Shown here one piece after another: positions 46,801 to 58,900 of a stretch of DNA of 64,000 nt (positions are counted from its first letter, which is position 1; every line of letters starts with the position of its first letter). The notes beneath the pieces are model-generated. The model made no database searches. It saw nothing but the letters and a program-made list of their open reading frames with translations, and was not told the origin of the DNA. The stretch comes from Zhengitettix transpicula (Eukaryota; Arthropoda; Insecta; Orthoptera; Tetrigidae): assembly GCA_037074705.1 (NCBI GenBank), contig CM073592.1, forward strand, positions 30,848,629 through 30,912,628, written 5' to 3'. The translations under genes were made by a program, and so were the position numbers.

Positions 46801-49800
46801 GCGTCGGTTTAAAAGCTCATACGATTCGTTACACCTTACAAAAGCACAAAGGATTACGGGCACACGTTGTGTGGTATTTATTTTGTCACTTAAGTTTGCC
46901 TATATATTGGGTACTTCATTATATGTTTCTTAATTTTCGTCTGATACCGATATTTTTATGTTTTATTTGAAAAATATTAACAATTCGAACGAAAGGCGAG
47001 GAAGGTTATTGTCAACAAAAGGAAGTTAGTGTTTAGAAACCCGTGAAAAAATATATTTATTTTGTATTCGTTATTATTAAATCAACATAGTTTTAACAGA
47101 AAAATCTTGACCGGACCAGGAATCGAACTCAGAACCTCCTCTCAGTAAGGGGGCGCTGTAACTACCAAGTTATATTGACTCCTGGCCACATGCCAGCTTT
47201 CTCTATTTGATGCATAGACCTCAACACAATTTATGTGTTTATATTCTTCAAGGCCTATTTTTTTTTCAATGAAGAATGGATTGAGTGTAAATTTATAAAA
47301 GGTTCAATTAATTAATTCTAGAACAGAAAAATTGCTTTCAGTCTAGTTTACCTGTAAGGTTACGATTTTATTACTTTTAAAATAATTAATTTTTAGCAGG
47401 AAATTGTTACTTGTTTTTATATTTAATATTGGTCATGTTAAATATCGTTAAAACTTCGGACCCCAACTAATGATAATAAGTGCTGTTTCCATTCTAAACT
47501 TATTTATTTCAACCAACTTTAAAAGGATTATCAACTTGACTCGTTATGTTTCAGTATTTATTCAAGAAATGAAATAACGTTTTCGTAAACGTAACGATTT
47601 ATTCAAGAAATGAAATAACGTTTTCGTAAACGTAACGATTTATTCAAGAAATGAAATAACGTTTTCGTAAACGTAACGATTTATTCAAAAACATACACAT
47701 TAGTTTTTTTTTAATTATTTCAGAAATGTCCTTTTTATAAACATAAATTTAGTGTCCACGGAGTCAATTGAAAATTAATTATAAACGTCGATTACTTGCA
47801 CAAAGTTAAATTAACAAATATTGAATTATCGACGGATTGTGGAAGGAAATCAGTGTTTTATACTATATATAATCTTTATTTGTAACTAGATGGTTGCCGG
47901 CGTTGCCCGAGCTGTCATATATCAATAACCCCAGATTTTACTGGAATCTCGGTTTTTTTGCGTTATTTTTATGTAACGTTCCTCCACCGCCACCACTAAA
48001 TGTGCTCCCCTCCCGTGCCAAAATGGGTTGAAATTATACAAAAAACATCATAATTAGAAATACTATCAATCTGATTAACCCTGAAAAAATATGTATTAGT
48101 CGCAAATATCGGCCGTGTTTTCGTGCTTCAAAATCTCCATCCCCGACCACCCCGCCTCTGGGAATTAAATTGCAAGTTGAATGTCTTAATTACAGTCAGC
48201 GACAACCATAACCCTGCATTTTACTACAATTTAGGTTGTATTCGTGTTAGTTTCTCATAACGACCCTCCAACCCCAACCCGAAGGTGGCTCTTTTCCAGT
48301 GCTGTAAGGGGTTAAAATTATACACAGATAACCAGTATATTTGACCCCTAAAAATATTTATCCGACACAAATATCGGCCGTTTTAGCATGTTTGAATATT
48401 TCCATCCCTGTTCACCCCCGCACCTGGACGTGTCTCACCACGAAAGTGTTTTTTCCTGGTCACAATGAACAATTGTATGGAATTTGGTGAATTTTGTTGC
48501 ACAGGTGTAGATTTGTATGCGGAACATACATACATACATACGTACAAACAAACACACTGCTTTATTTATTAGAAGAAGAAGAAGAGAGATTAATTCTTGA
48601 CTGACACCTCGGCCATTACATATTATTAATTTTAATTGTCAGTTGCAACCACGTAAATCGTAACTTTAGTGAATCTCGTAGTGTTATAATTGAGACTTAC
48701 TGTTGATAGGAATTACAAATGACAGCTGGATCAGTCCGATATTGTTGTATGTGTAATGGCTGGGGTCGTACAGAGGATGGACTACGGCGCCTATTGATTC
48801 TACAATAACGGTGTCTGGATCCGCGTCCGTGAGATTTACAGTTCCCAGGACGACCTTCCATAAGTGGTAACTGAAAGAAAAGTTATGTGTACGATGTAAA
48901 AAAAAACTCTATGGGAACCTTAACTATGAATAAAACTCACAGGTGATTTAACTTCATTATAAAAAGAAGACATTACCCTATTGTATGAATAAGCAGTACA
49001 CTATACTATACTATACTATAGTAAGGATTAGTAACAAAAATATGAAACGAAAAATTTTGGTATTGGTCCAAATCTACTACACAGATTCACTAATGAATTA
49101 TAACAGTACACTTATATTTTAAATGCTGTATACAAGCTTTAAGGACAGGAAAAAAATTCTTTTTCATATGAGTATGAAATTGTAATTTAAATATAATTTC
49201 TCCTACCAATCAATTGGCCGAACCGCCGAAAAGACGAAATGAGTTCTATAAATCGCAATTGTCCCTAATATTTCCAGTATTTTCTTTTTCTTTTATCTGG
49301 TGCTCAGTACGCAAATTTCATTTTTATTTGTAAATTTTGGTGGCCAATTTCACATTTAGTTTACAAATTTTGTCGACTCAAATTTTTTTTTTCGTAAAAA
49401 AATGTGTTTAAAACAGTCAGGCATGAGGCGCAAACGGATAAGATATGTACAATTTTGGCATTTTTTACTCTCATAGCTGGAGTTTACCCACTTGTAAATA
49501 GTGTCAGCGGTTGTGAGCACCCATTCTGGAGAGATGAGAACTCCTGCTGCCTCGAAGGTGTTGTCCACGACGATGTGAGCGTGGTAAGGAATCTGACCGC
49601 GTTCAGCCACTCCTGTGGCGTTCCAGATTCTGGGATAGTCCTCGGGAGCGTCAGCTGTGAAGACAATCAAAGGTTGTAGATCACTTCTTGGTGAAATGTG
49701 ACCCCTTGAAACTTGTAAACGTACTAGTGAGTTAATTCTTCGTTCTTCATTAAAATATAGTTCCATTTAATAAAATCATACGTACCGGGGGGGGGGGGGA

Positions 49801-50811
49801 TAGCTGTGACATCAAGATCTAGGCGCAAGACCTCATAGGTTCAACTATAATACAGATAATATTTATATAGTTAATAAAAATATGCATAGAATAAGGAACC
49901 CACTATTGTGGTCTTGGAACATAACAACAAATTAAGGAAGATTCTTTCAGAACGACGCTAAAAGCCCAAGAACTAACACCCAGAATCAAATTTACTGCAG
50001 CAGATTTCCATTTCTGTAGTCCAAATACATTGAAAAATGTTTGAGTGTTGTTTCGTAGACGTGAGACATCAGATTTTTAACTACACAATTACTAAAATTC
50101 CATTAATTGAATTTAAAAATGCCGGACGTTTCATCGCGGATTAGCGTCATTTTCTAACGGAGAATAATTTAAGAAATATTTATTAATATATGACAGACTA
50201 ACAGTATTTATTTAGAAAAAGACGCTTATCCGCGTCGAAAAGTTTTTAAATTCAAATTTACATAGTTTAAGTTTATTTTTTAATTTTGTCTGTATAAAGG
50301 TCGTTTTTAACATTATTAGTTTCTACAGACATTCATTTTTGGTTTATTTTATTAGAATAATCGCCGCAATTCTTCGCATTTTGCAGCCTGAAGAAATATG
50401 TACAGTTTTTCCTAGGACGTTCATTTTGTCACTAACAATTTTGCACAAGTAAAGAATAACGTATTTGAATACAGAATTCAAGTTACAACTATTTTAGTTT
50501 CTAAAAATACTTAAGTTTTCTTTATTTTTTATAGTTTTATATAAATAAATATATAAAGGATTTAGTTTTATTAAAAACTGAGAAGCTTAAATTTTTAATT
50601 TAAAACATTAATGCGAATAGCAGGCCGTAAAGTGGTTTATAATACTGATAATTACTTTATTACGGTGATCAATATATCTGATTTACAGTTGTATTTGGTT
50701 ATATTTGTTTAACATTATATTGCATTCTGTGTCAAGCTCGTTTAGAAATTTTTCAACAAAATTTTAATTATATATTTACTTTTCAAGAAATATTTCTGAA
50801 ATTTATATATA

Positions 50812-50859
<48 letters not shown>

Positions 50860-51995
50860 TGAAAAGGTTCCATAAAATAACGATACGTCAGGCTAATTTT
50901 TGTTAATATGTTCCAATTTTTTTATTTTATTAACATATGTTTCTGATAAATTACCCCACATCGCAACATATTTTTATATTAAATGAAAAATATATTGCCA
51001 CACATAATTACGTTAGTTGCTCCTACATTTATTTTATCGACCTCCTTCTCCCGAAGTATATTGTCCGTTTATTTTAACACATTCTGCTAAATAGTGTATT
51101 TATAATCTATCACTTTAAACCAATGGTTTTCGATCTCTGTGTGAATTGAATTTTTCTTTTAATTGGTTCTTGAAGCCGTGATAAATAGCTTCCTTGCCTT
51201 ACGTATTTGATAACGGGTTCCTTCTCCGCCTTTTCTGCTTTTGTTGACTTTACTTCATGTTTATAAATTTACATTTATTTTAAATATTTATTCAAAATAT
51301 CAGAATTTTGTCTCTTTTTGTAAATTATCAGCACATTAATTTATCATCTTTGAAATATTAATTTTTAATTATCCAGAAGAAAATTCTAGTAATTTTAAAT
51401 TCCACTTGTATCTGCATTTCGATAGAAGTGTGCGAAAACGGAAAATTAGTTCAATAATTTGCACATCGCGTCATTATGAGCCCAGTTTAATTATATGGAA
51501 ATTGTTAATATAATAAATTAAAAATATGATTAATTGACATATCATTTTATGATGTTGGATATTTTTTTATTTTCATGAACAAGTAAAAAATTCATATTGT
51601 TGACTGATTTGTATTTGTACGTATCAGTTATATTCAATGGAAAGTCTAAATGTATTTTCTATGGTTATCAAATCTGTTACTCCATAAAAATATAGTAATT
51701 AAATCTGCGAAAATCTGTTTATTACAAAAACGATTTCTCTAAAATTACATCACCGCAGATTATTTATTAAATTTGAACCATATCAAGATGTTTTTTAAGA
51801 CTTACGTTTAGGATCGACGGTCTTTGTAAGAGGCACAAGCTCGAATTCATCTAGAGAACAGGATCCGTAGAAAGAGTCCTGAAATAACTCAATCATTAAG
51901 GCTGCAATAACACCTTTTTTTATAATCTGAAAACCATCGAAACTTACCAATATGATTGCCAGGAAACACACACATGTGGCTTTGATGACGTACAT
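43839..51995 (-). CDS. SPH-E: secreted S1A serine protease homolog, catalytically dead (285 aa)
   Basis: Exons on the minus strand: 51995-51948, 51878-51806, 49654-49492, 48870-48701, 46216-46118, 45421-45294, 44015-43839 (858 nt, in frame). Signal peptide MYVIKATCVCFLAIIL. Longest propeptide of the set, ending YPR49-I50 (RIWNATG). AAGVLISPEWVLTTADT has Asp91 at His57 and Thr92 at Cys58; YNNIGLIQL has Asn138 at Asp102; GDIGGPL has Ile230 at Ser195, so no nucleophile is present. Besides the 168-182 and 191-220 cysteines it has Cys23 in the propeptide and Cys279 and Cys284 in a C-terminal extension (IAICNVMDCS) not found in the others; an extra disulfide or a covalent propeptide link is possible. 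Several N-glycosylation motifs (WNAT, VNLT, CNST). Intron 1 is 69 bp. Exon 3 ends AA|GTGGGT. Introns 4-6 carry repeats; intron 2 (49655-51805) holds only a poly-G tract and a (TA)n array. Confidence 0.88.
44355..44613 (-). mobile_element. Dispersed repeat family 1, tail half
   Basis: Minus-oriented: GGTTCCCACAAGCCGAGGCA through CTATTGGAATAGTCGGCC to GGAAGGGCGTGGGACAA. It lies in intron 6 of SPH-E. Confidence 0.8.
45547..45680 (-). mobile_element. Dispersed repeat family 1, head fragment
   Basis: Minus-oriented head: CTTGGCTACCTTCCTCTATC to GTAGCCTGTTACTCT. It lies in intron 5 of SPH-E. Confidence 0.75.
46865..46925 (+). repeat. Fragment of foldback repeat family 2
   Basis: CGTTGTGTGGTATTTATTTT and a diverged outer arm; the ribozyme-like core is lost. 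It lies in intron 4 of SPH-E. Confidence 0.5.
47103..47195 (-). repeat. tRNA-derived SINE-like element
   Basis: On the minus strand: CCAGGAGTCAATATAACTTG, then GTAGTTACAGCGCC, then B-box GAGTTCGATTCCTGG. It matches the 21010 copy in order and spacing. It lies in intron 4 of SPH-E. Confidence 0.55.
47555..47690 (+). repeat. 41-bp tandem repeat, 3.3 copies
   Basis: Unit starts TTTATTCAAGAAATGAAATA and ends GTAAACGTAACGA; three copies are essentially identical, with period 41 at 47561, 47602 and 47643. It lies in intron 4 of SPH-E. Confidence 0.95.
47885..48562 (+). mobile_element. Retroposon with (CATA)n tail, internally duplicated
   Basis: Start GTTGCCGGCGTTGCCCGAGC, two copies of a CAAATATCGGCCGT...TCCATCCC block about 262 bp apart (48101 and 48363), and an ACATACATACATACATAC tail. 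Related to 39806-40288. It lies in intron 4 of SPH-E. Confidence 0.6.
49000..49022 (+). repeat. (ACTAT)n pentamer repeat
   Basis: Four to five ACTAT units in intron 3 of SPH-E. Confidence 0.85.
49787..49799 (+). repeat. Poly-G tract of 13
   Basis: Second 13-G run of the window, in intron 2 of SPH-E. Confidence 0.8.
50802..50855. repeat. (TA)n microsatellite
   Basis: About 26 TA units with one TTA break, in intron 2 of SPH-E. Confidence 0.95.
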
Positions 51996-52773
51996 CTTGG
52001 AGATGTGCCGTAGAATTATGAAAATCGATCCAACGTTTATCTGTGTTTATTGAACCGTTATCAAAACATTCGAGATAAATCGATTGCTAATGTAATGTTC
52101 AAGTATTAAGAATAATATAGCACTTGACTTAAAACCTGAAACGAGGAATTGTGAAATAATTCTTATCTAAGTTTAAGCGGTTTCTATTTGACACGTCATC
52201 GGCTTCAAATAGGTCGTAGACAAAAAATTCAATTTATAAAATTATTTTGATTTTTAACCTTTTTTTGTTCTGGATTCTCAGTTTTGTGTTATATTAATTT
52301 TTACTTCATTACAATTGTATTTAAGCCATCATTTATTTCCTCGATAGTTGTTTCGTATTGTGTAGGTTTCGTCCTGTTTACTTACAATACTATAAAATAG
52401 AGAATAACTTAGTAAGTATTGATTATAGACAACATAATATAATTAGAAAATGTAATACTTAAGATGTATATGATTTTTTCTGTAATCATGGTGTAAAGAG
52501 CCGCTGGTATTTCAATACATTATGGTTATGACGTTATTTTTCTTTGTTGTCAGCTTGTTTGTTCCTGCGAATTTCTCCCCTTTAAAATGAATTTCCACTA
52601 GACCACGTCGAAATTTATGTGAACTTTTAATATAACTGCTTTAGGAAATTTTTAACTGTAGTAAAATGGAATCTGTACTTCTGTATCTGATATAAATAAA
52701 CAACTGTTATGTAACGTTATAATAAATATTTTACGAATGTTATTTCCTGTTATCCAACGCTTTTGGAAATCAA
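51996..52773. other. Intergenic between SPH-F and SPH-E
   Basis: This is the shortest intergenic space in the cluster (about 920 bp from the SPH-E ATG to the SPH-F stop). Both genes are on the minus strand, so it should hold the SPH-E promoter. I see no clear TATA/initiator pair; GCTATATT near 52112-52120 is a weak candidate. Confidence 0.4.
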
Positions 52774-52779
52774 TTTATT
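52774..52779 (-). promoter_or_regulatory. Poly(A) signal candidate of SPH-F
   Basis: AATAAA on the minus strand about 140 nt after the stop. Confidence 0.4.
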
Positions 52780-52915
52780 TAATAATTATTTCTCTTTACA
52801 ATGAGCATGGACACAAGTCTCGAGTTTGCATGTTACGTTTAGTTGTTCATTTACAACTTGTTTCTTCTGCACATGTAGACTACCGATGGAAAACTGCTTT
52901 GACTTTTGAGTGTGT

Positions 52916-55900
52916 TCATCCTTGAATTCCAGTGTTATTGTAGATCCAGGGTAGGTATTTGCTGACCCTGGTGAAGCCGTCCGGATACTTGACGTTGCAG
53001 CCTGAACGAGGCCCGAAGCTTGACACTCCGACCACTTTGTAGGTGCCGTCTTTCGGGTAGGACAACACCAGTGGACCTCCATTGTCACCCTGGAAGGAGC
53101 AAGTATATCACTGGTCAACGAAATTCACTACTGTGTGACCTAATAAGTAGTTATCTGTAACGTTAGTGCCTTAATGAACTGATTGCGGAATTTGTTTCGG
53201 TCCACAGTTGCAATTCCGAAGAAGCATCAACATGGATGATTCAAAAGGTGTCAAAGAAACTAATATTCTCCCCCAAAATTACCAATCAATACTGTTGATC
53301 AGTTTTGTTTCAGTACAAATTATGATACAGATAGCCAAAGGTTATTGTACAATTATTTTTTATGTCTTCAACGAAATGCCAGACACAGCCGGCGACATTC
53401 CAAACAATCATCTTGAAACCATATAATTTTTAATATTTTTTTTTGGGATATTGATGATGTACCAAGAAATTTATGTTTTCACTACAGTCGGCATTGAAAC
53501 AGTTACGTAGAATTTTAAATAACCTGACAATTGAACTGTTAACCTGGTCTCCTTATACTTGTGATGTATTATATCATTTCCCCTACCCAAATCTATGTGT
53601 ATAGAATTAATTTCACAGAAGAAAAGTTGGGACGCGTTTTATTTATTGTAAATTAGGGGTAACTAGTTATTAATAATTAATTTAGAATACCATTCAAGTT
53701 GACTTTTTTTGTCTTCTATTTGTTTCATTATTTTTTGTACAACAAAGTTGGCGAAAATAATATTATTATATTATAATATAATTTATGATGCAATACACGA
53801 TTACTTTTAATTTGTTCATTCGGGTGTATTTAGGTTGGAGGTCGAGTAAACTCGGGTTAGTACAAAACATATGTCATCATTAAATTTTTACGTGTACGTA
53901 ATAAATAGCTGTTTTATACAATAAAATGTAGTATTGGTAATGACTAATAGCTACATTTCAGGGTAATTATTAACTAACTCCCAGAGTTTTAGCTCCGCTA
54001 CAGACTGGATTACGGGGTTTCAAAGCTTTTCAGTAATGTTCGGTGCGGTCATCTCTCTATTATAATGATGCTCACTTATGATATATATATATATATATGA
54101 ATTAAAGTTATTTTTTTACTTGTTAAACCATATTAACAGCAAATTGTGATTTCACTGTCTGTCCTCCGCGTTTCGCTGGAGTATTGGAGAGTATTAAATG
54201 CTACTAATACTAGAGTTTCATCTTACCGGACAAGTAGTTCCTTGCCCAAATGCACACATTTCAATGTCCTGGATGTCGTAGTATAACAGACAGGCGCTGT
54301 TTGCCAGTACAACTAGGTTTGTGTAACGCAAGGTTTCACTGTTGGATCCGTCTGAAGACAACAGTAATATAATTAAATCAGGTAAAAGACAAGATGATAA
54401 CATGATTAAGAATATAGGGGTTGATACATGGTTTCCAAACGTAAAATAATTGCCAGTTTTCAAATAGCCTTTATTTTATAATGTATTCTAGGTCAACCAG
54501 AGATGTATATTTAAGTTTTTTTATAAGCCTTAAATAACGTTAAGCATTACAATAAATTCCCCACTACATGTTATTTAATATTTTTACTGATTTCCATTCA
54601 TTAAACCATTTATACAGTCTCAGTAAGCCTAAATTGGTTTACTACACTCTACACTTAAATTATAATCTCATAAATTCCTTTCTGGTAATGTTTCACGTAA
54701 AAATTGAAATTTCAAGGTTATGTTCTTGATTTTTTTAAATTTACAACAATATAATTTTAATTCATTACAATTTCTGGGTAGATATTATTAAAGGAGACGA
54801 TTGACATTAAATAGAATATATTTACAAGTTTCTGCGTATTTTATCTTAAAATGTCTTATCCGCTGTGCTGGACCCTGTCGTCTGCTCTGTGTGAACTTCT
54901 TTTATCTGTCATTCCTGTCCCTCGGGTGCTATACCAAAGTATTCTCGTTGTCTGCTCTCTTACTCCCTCTGTCCGTGGTAATCATACAAGTCAACTACTT
55001 ATATTGCTTAGACTTGCTATAGAATGTTTGTTCTATTCACGCAAATCTATTACATTTCTTTTGCAAATCATTGAATCTATCCAGTCCGCGGACTCAAGAT
55101 TTTGCGTGAAAGACACCTTACAGTGGTCTTTCCCGAAACGTTTAAGAGCAATTAACATCTTCGGTGAGTGGGCCAGCCAGTGATTTTTTATGTGTATTGA
55201 CATTAATTCGGTTCCTAGTACCTAATTTTATACAAATCTAAGCCTTCCGAATTATGCCTCACTACACATATATTAGTCTTCAGAATAAAACTATATACCT
55301 TTAATTCCAATTTCTCACTGAGACCGTAAAAAATAGTTTCAGAGAAAAAGAACTACGATAATGAATACGTTAAAACAAATTTTAAAATTTTGACGTACTA
55401 GAATCCGTGTTTCCAAATCCTGACGCGATGACCATTTCACCAGCAAAGGTAGCCTCCTCTTCTGACGTAGACGGAAGATACGCTCTCCAAATGTTAACTG
55501 CAAAATTAGACTATGCTTCACACAACTATCAAGTAGAAAGTCATTTAAGTCGTTTTGTTTATGTATTCAACTGTAACCATCAATTTAATAAATTTGAAAC
55601 TTATTCCGTATTCATTTGCAATAATTATGGCGGAAAACACAGTCAAAGATCAGTAACAATCCTGACAAAATTATTTAATTTTTTTTCTCATTTAAAAAGC
55701 TGTAGGGTGAAAATAAAAACATATTTGTTTCACTCCATTCACACTTATTGAAAAAATTAGTATTTGACATGGATTAAATAATCATATCTGCTCATATATA
55801 AAGTGTATGTCATAATACGGTGATCGAATTCTTCTTACCTTGTCATGTCACTCTATGAATTGGATTAATTTTAAAACGGTTATTTATGTGTATAGTTTGA

Positions 55901-58900
55901 ATTTTAAATTTGTGCGATTATATTAACATATTATTATTCTCTTCCCAAAATCTAATTTTTTTGAGTTGAAATTCGATCACGTTCCACAAGTAGTTCAAGG
56001 TTGTTCGTAGTTTATTTTATATATGACGTTCATAAACAAATATCAAAATAATATTATAACTTTTAAAATAAAGTTTTGACATTTTTAACTAGTCAGAAAA
56101 ACATGGAAACAATTTTTTCCTTTTCAATCGTTGCAGAAAATAAAATAAAAGTTAAGCAGTTTTAAAATACATATGTAAAGTTGTGGCAATGAATTAAGCA
56201 CTTGAAATTATTTAATCAGGACTTACTATATAAAATTAACATTAGTACTTTTCAAGAATTGACACTCTTAAATGTATGTTTATGCATACAATTTGCGATT
56301 ATTGGTTCACTGTTATTTTTGTAACTTAAATATTAGTAATATTATAATATCAAAAAAGTTTTATAGTAAAAAATATATTCTGGGGCAGTAATATATTTTA
56401 CCGTAAAATAAATGAGAACGATATGGAAAGTAACAAGGAAAAATAAACGAATTTTTATCAATGATGTAACGAAGATAAACACAAATGCCGGATATTATTG
56501 CTAAACTAATATCAACGGTCACTGACCCCTACTGTGATTATCTAGACCAGATATTACATCACCACAGATCTCACCCGTTTCGTTAACTGGAGAGGGTAAT
56601 TTAATCAAGCCAATATCGTTGTCGGAACTCCCGGGAGAGAAGTCAGGGTGTGCGATTGCAGTTTTGCTTTCCACGGTTATCCTTCCTGGTTCGTCGTCGA
56701 TGATGTTGACGATACCTAGAGTGATGTCCCACGTAGTGTGCCTGATAAAAGAGGCCAAATACTGTTTTTTTTTGCTTGAAATTATTGGTTGTAACAGTCT
56801 AGCAATAGAAATAAAAAATAGTAACCGGAATATGAAACAATCTTATGCTATAAGGAATTTATTAACCTGCTCAGTAATGAATTAGCATATTTGTACAATA
56901 CCTATAAATTTTCTTTGGAGTTAATTTTTTCCCATCTTTGTACTAAACTAATATTGCGTGATTTTTCATTTTTATACATGAAACATGTTGAAGAACAGTC
57001 TCCTCAACGATCACCAGTGTTTAGGACCTTTTTTAATTTGCCAATTTGTTTAAAATATCGGAGTAGAGTATGTCTACGTCACTTCCTTCAACTGATAATT
57101 TATTCTATTATTTTATTTGTATAGAATAGATGTGCCTTCAGACGAAAAACAATGGTTTCTTATTTTACAATGGTTAGATTTTAAATTTATGCTCCAAATT
57201 TAATTTTTACACTAAATTTAGGTACGATTTTCTACCGATCAAAAAATTCTGGCTGATTTTTCTAAGAAGTAGCTTTTGAAAACAGAACTCACCCAAACAC
57301 GCATTCGGCAGAAGTGAGTATCCATTCGTCAGAGATGAGTGTTCCTCCAAAAACGAATCCTCCGTCCACTATAACAAGCGCCTGATAAGGAATATCTCCA
57401 AGAGTTGCGTTGCCGTCAGCATTGAAGATCAGAGGCGTGTGAGCTGAAAGGAAAAGTTAAGCTTTTAACAATTAGAAAATAGGAAATTAAGTCAGTTTAT
57501 TTTTGTAGACATCAAACACACGAAATAGTAGGGTATTCCCCACCCATAAGAAAAATAAGTCAAATTTATATTCGCATGAGTCTCTTTGAATGAATTCACT
57601 CCACTGTAATTTATAGGAAATTTATAAGAAAATAATGAAATTTTACCCTATCTTTAAAGTTCAGCCCCAGAAGTCTTATATCTATATCCCAATGTACTTA
57701 GGACCTTTAATTTTGGGCAACGACATTATTTGTGGCTTATCTGAATCTTTCTGAGGATGTTCCTAAATTTTTTCCGTCCTCTGCAAAATTTTAGAGGTTT
57801 AGAAGTGACTGATGATTATCAGTAACTCTTAACATGTCGCTGTCTTGAAATTTCTGTTAAAAATATTTGATTTGACGTTTATTTCTACAAGAGTTTCGAA
57901 AATCAAATTTTTTTTAGTATACCTACCATAAACGTTTTCTATTACAATTATCTTTGTATTATTTCTCCAATATACGACAAATTTTCTAAAGTATTATGAT
58001 AAAAAATTTTCGTGCAAATTTAAAACGTGATTTTAGTCGTTTCCACCAGAAGATTTCTCTACTTGCACGATTTGCAGGGTTTTTCAACTTCTTGCTCATT
58101 ATTTAATTATTTTTCTAAATGTTTATTTCTTTAAAATATTATTAACCACGAATTTAATCAGTTTAACCTTATTTAATAAATATTAACAAATAATATTTAA
58201 AGTTAATATTATTTTTAATATTAAACTAATATGTTTAATCTTGAAACTCACTCGTATGAGACACTTAAAAATAATTTAATAATAAACCATTCATATATTA
58301 GGAAAATATTTTAATACTTAATATAATACAATCGTGAATGAATTTGGGAAAAATTGTAAAGTTATAAATTCTTATTTATAGTGACCACGTCCAATTATAA
58401 TCAATATAAAATAATCATCATGATTCATATTTTAGTTACAGATGTTTTACGATACATTATATGATTGTATTGTATTTTTTTTAGGGTAACAGGCTACATG
58501 AGGGTGATCCACATTGGGCAACTCCCCTTTAATAGCATAGGAAGGGATTTAAAAGGGGGGATGCGGAAGGGTAGAGGAAGGTAGCCAAGGGTTACTAGGG
58601 CCCCCGGGCTATGGTTTAAGGATCCTACCCGTAATTCCCCTAAAGAAATGCAGGGAAAACCCTAGAAAAACCTGCATCAGGTAGGTCGGGCATTGGGTAC
58701 TTGTCCCACGCCCTTCCGATAGCGGGAGAGGAGTTTGCTGTGGGGACGCAGCATTCCCTTCTCCGTGCCTCGACCAGTTTAGGAGGCAGCTGGCCGACTA
58801 GTCCAATGGGAATAGCGAACAACTCTTACCGTATGCCCAAGGTCTGTGACCCCGGAACATACACCTCTCAGAACAGGCCGAGGTACCTCAGCTTGTGGGA

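Noticed and set aside
47555..47690. CRISPR-like array
   Set aside because: The three units are directly adjacent with no spacers, and the DNA is eukaryotic.
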